Source: Bacteroidales bacterium
GTDB lineage: Bacteria; Bacteroidota; Bacteroidia; Bacteroidales; P3
Length of the DNA stretch: 64,000 nucleotides
Assembly (NCBI GenBank): GCA_017934545.1
Contig: JAGBJI010000009.1
Location: forward strand, 124,001-188,000
Direction: 5' to 3'
A model generated the notes under the pieces. It was not told the origin of the DNA. It worked only from the letters and a program-made list of their open reading frames with translations, and did no database searches. The stretch's first letter is position 1. Every line of letters begins with the position of its first letter. Position numbers and translations under genes: made by a program. Of this stretch, positions 61,840 to 64,000 are shown piece after piece.

Positions 61840-62862
61840 ATGGCAAAAGAAACAACGGCGGATGCCGCAAAGAACGAGAAATTGGAGAAACTTAAAGTTC
61901 TTGCTTCGGCATTGGACAAAATAGAAAAGAACTACGGTAAAGGTTCGGTAATGAAACTGGGCGAAAAACACGCCGAAAAAGTAGAGGTGATTCCTACCGG
62001 AAGCCTTTCGCTTGACATTGCCTTGGGCGTAGGCGGACTTCCCAAAGGCCGTATAATAGAAATCTACGGACCAGAATCGTCAGGTAAAACCACTTTGGCT
62101 ACGCACTGCATAGCCGAAGCACAGAAACAGGGCGGCATAGCCGCATTTATAGACGCCGAACACGCCTTTGACGCTTTTTATGCACAAAAACTCGGCGTGG
62201 ATACGGACAATTTGTACATATCGCAACCCGACAACGGCGAACAGGCGTTGGAGATAGCCGAAAACCTTATATCTTCGGGGGCGATAGACATCATTGTCAT
62301 TGACTCCGTTGCGGCTTTGACCCCGAAAAGCGAGATAGAGGGCGAGATGGGCGACAGCAAGATGGGCTTGCAGGCAAGACTTATGTCACAGGCATTGCGT
62401 AAGCTGACCTCAACTATAAGCAAAACCAAATGCTGTTGTATTTTCATCAACCAATTAAGAGAAAAAATAGGCGTAGTTTACGGCAACCCCGAAACTACTA
62501 CGGGCGGTAATGCCTTGAAATTCTACGCTTCGGTACGTTTGGACATCCGCAAAACGCAGTCAATCAAGGACGGCGACAGGATAATAGGCAACCGCGTAAA
62601 AGTAAAAGTGGCAAAAAACAAGGTAGCCCCTCCTTTCCGCACGGTAGAGTTTGACTTGATGTTCGGCGAAGGCATATCGCGTTTGGGCGAAATATTGGAC
62701 ATTGCCGTTGAACACAACATAGTAAAGAAAAGCGGCTCGTGGTTCTCGTACGGCGAAAGCAAGTTGGCACAAGGCCGTGACTCCGTAAAACAACTGTTGC
62801 GTGACAACCCTGATTTAGCCGAAGAAATAGAAGCAAAAGTCCGTGAAGTGCTTTTGGCATAA
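61840..62862 (+). CDS. recA: Recombinase A
   Basis: 340 residues. Walker [21 protein letters not shown] (about 77-84), Walker [21 protein letters not shown], loop 1 [20 protein letters not shown] and loop 2 with [20 protein letters not shown], all standard. It binds single-stranded DNA, exchanges strands and triggers LexA-type cleavage. It lies 37 bp after purF and may share its promoter; no SOS box is evident to me. The C-terminal acidic tail is short. Confidence 0.98.
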   Translation: MAKETTADAAKNEKLEKLKVLASALDKIEKNYGKGSVMKLGEKHAEKVEVIPTGSLSLDIALGVGGLPKGRIIEIYGPESSGKTTLATHCIAEAQKQGGIAAFIDAEHAFDAFYAQKLGVDTDNLYISQPDNGEQALEIAENLISSGAIDIIVIDSVAALTPKSEIEGEMGDSKMGLQARLMSQALRKLTSTISKTKCCCIFINQLREKIGVVYGNPETTTGGNALKFYASVRLDIRKTQSIKDGDRIIGNRVKVKVAKNKVAPPFRTVEFDLMFGEGISRLGEILDIAVEHNIVKKSGSWFSYGESKLAQGRDSVKQLLRDNPDLAEEIEAKVREVLLA

Positions 62863-62923
62863 CGCTTTTTTATAATTTTGTTTTTAGATGCGGCACGCAT
62901 AAACAGCAAAAAAGAAAAACTTT

Positions 62924-63042
62924 TTTCTGAATACAAAAATAAAAAACATATGTTTTTGAAAAGAAAAACATATGTTTTTTGTTTAAAATTCATATGTTTT
63001 TCCTTTTAAATACATATGTTTTTTATTTTTACTTTCTGAATC
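62924..63042 (+). repeat. Phased A-tract array 10 (4 units, CATATG core)
   Basis: CATATG begins at 62947, 62969, 62991 and 63013, exactly 22 bp apart. TTCTGAATACAAAAATAAAA at the left and TTTTTACTTTCTGAATCC at the right are inverted relatives. It has the same orientation as array 3. It lies between recA and the TIR-Sel1 gene, about 100-130 bp upstream of the latter's promoter box. Confidence 0.88.
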
Positions 63043-63145
63043 CATTTTTTTATTTCTTCCTTTTTTACCTATATATTGCTGTATTTTTTACCGTATCTAC
63101 GGACATATTTAAGCAAACATATTTTTCCATGCAGGGAAAAATACG

Positions 63146-63153
63146 TACTTTTG
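63146..63153 (+). promoter_or_regulatory. Bacteroidota -7 box for the TIR gene
   Basis: TACTTTTG followed by CAAAAAAC, 17 nt before the ATG at 63170. Confidence 0.6.
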
Positions 63154-63169
63154 CAAAAAACATATCATC

Positions 63170-64000
63170 ATGAAAAAATATGATGTATTTATAAGTTATT
63201 CAAGAAAAGATACCGCAGTTGCGGACAAGATTTGTGCGGCGTTTGACCGTAATAATATTTCTTATTTTATTGACCGTCAAGGTATAGCAGGCGGAGCGGA
63301 ATTCCCCGAAAGTATTGACTGATGCCATCAATAACTGCAAGATAATGTTGTATCTTGCAAGTCAAAATTCATACAGCTCAAAATATACGACTGCCGAATT
63401 AAATTACGCTTACAATAAGAAAGAATTGGGTACTATGATACCTTATAATATAGACGGTTCCACTCTTCCAGACCAGCACCAACTTATTTTTTCCGCAGTA
63501 AACCAAAGAAATATTAAAGAACATCCTATTGACACTATTTTAATGCAGGATATTTTGCTGCTATTGGACAAAAATGCTTCTGTTAATACCACAACTACAC
63601 AAACTCAAATACCGGCAGCAGCAAAACCGACACCTACTGCGGCAGCAGCTCAACCAAAAGTATCTTCAGAAAACCTTGAGTCAATGTTTCAAAAAGGTCT
63701 TGCATACTGTAACAATAAAACTATACTGAAGCCGTAAAATTTTTAAGGCAATCAGCAGAGCAAGGTTATGCTCCCGCACAAACTTTTTTTAGGTTCTTGT
63801 TATTATAATGGTTATTTGGTAGAAGAAAATTATACTAAAGCAGCAGAGTGGTTCAGAAAGGCAGCCGAACAAGGTTATAATGTTGCACAGCATAATTTAG
63901 GTTCTGTTTATTATATAGGGCAAGGTGTAGAAAAAAATCATACTAAAGCAGTAGAGTGGTTAAGAAAGGCAGCCGAACAAGGTAATGAAGACGCAATAGA
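63170..64000 (+). pseudogene. TIR-domain / Sel1-repeat protein, frameshifted, runs off the window
   Basis: ATG at 63170 starts a TIR domain: YDVFISYSRKDTAVADKICA, with GAEFPES. The frame then stops at TGA 63320. The domain continues in another frame as TDAINNCKIMLYLASQNSYS and LPYNIDGSTLP-type end, so one base is extra near 63316. A second break lies near 63720 (an A run one base short), after which Sel1/TPR repeats NYTEAVKFLRQSAEQGYAPA appear. A third is in a T7 run near 63786-63792, followed by AAEWFRKAAEQGYNVAQHNL and more repeats to the end. TIR-Sel1 proteins are NADase-type defence or effector proteins. Three frameshifts in 650 bp imply a decayed gene or local sequence errors. Confidence 0.8.

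Noticed and set aside
62523..62993. Peptide repeats such as KNICFF and KTYVF read from the CATATG arrays
   Set aside because: These arise because A-tract units are open in several frames; the frames run antisense to recA or lack starts. Only the array at 30124 is in a credible coding sequence.
63170..63320. A complete small TIR protein ending at the first stop
   Set aside because: The stop falls in mid-domain and the rest of the TIR fold continues at once in another frame, so a frameshift is the better reading.
1..64000. tRNA, rRNA or known riboswitch
   Set aside because: Reading both strands I saw no T-loop GTTCRANNC context with cloverleaf pairing and no recognisable riboswitch core; a covariance-model search would settle this.

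Overview
The window looks like chromosomal DNA of an uncultured member of the Bacteroidota, most likely order Bacteroidales. Supporting signs are the many TAnnTTTG promoter boxes a short distance before start codons, the near absence of Shine-Dalgarno sites, type IX secretion (T9SS) cargo with C-terminal sorting domains, the T9SS proteins PorQ and PorT, a GLPGLI-family protein, HU-related DNA-binding proteins, an UpxY/NusG-like regulator and DUF1573 proteins. I found no tRNA, rRNA, CRISPR array, phage or transposase gene.

Layout. 0-7.4 kb: the 3' part of aroB, an orphan UpxY-like antiterminator, two AT-rich secreted proteins and a leucine-rich-repeat T9SS cargo gene whose 5' end is interrupted at a G7 tract. 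7.5-12.3 kb: aminotransferase, two DUF1573 proteins, DUF58, thioredoxin and butyrate kinase. 12.4-15.06 kb: a repeat-rich, nearly gene-free island with one small membrane-protein gene, bounded on part of its length by perfect 25-bp inverted repeats and followed by two HU-like genes. 16-31.3 kb: TonB receptor, CD225-like protein, lepA group, ogt, a carboxyltransferase/biotin-carrier pair, folA-thyA, FecCD permease, OmpA/TPR lipoprotein, and an ECF sigma/anti-sigma/adhesin-like group. 31.5-46.9 kb: yihY, nadC, M6 protease, glutathione peroxidase, porQ, hutH, argF, glnA, a small secreted protein and mltD. 47-57.8 kb: FAD protein, porT, wbpD-like, dnaK, wbpB-like, FemAB-like, an outer-membrane beta-barrel protein and its GLPGLI partner. 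58-64 kb: nadE, purF, recA and a frameshifted TIR-Sel1 gene running off the end.

How genes fit together. PorQ, PorT, at least three sorting-domain cargo proteins, and WbpB-, WbpD- and FemAB-like enzymes together suggest T9SS secretion with attachment of cargo to an A-LPS-type linking sugar. The rest is mostly core metabolism: NAD, thymidylate/folate, glutamine, arginine and purines.

The most unusual signal is a dispersed family of ten short arrays. Each has 3-9 units of 21-22 bp, built as A-tract, 4-7 bp core, T-tract, short spacer. The core sequence is shared within an array but differs between arrays. Most arrays are bordered by TTCAGAAA/TTTCTGAA-like motifs, several by longer terminal inverted repeats, and eight lie about 60-175 bp upstream of a promoter box. 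One lies in frame inside a coding sequence. A-tracts phased at about 11 bp should make these arrays strongly curved. I know of no named family that matches them.
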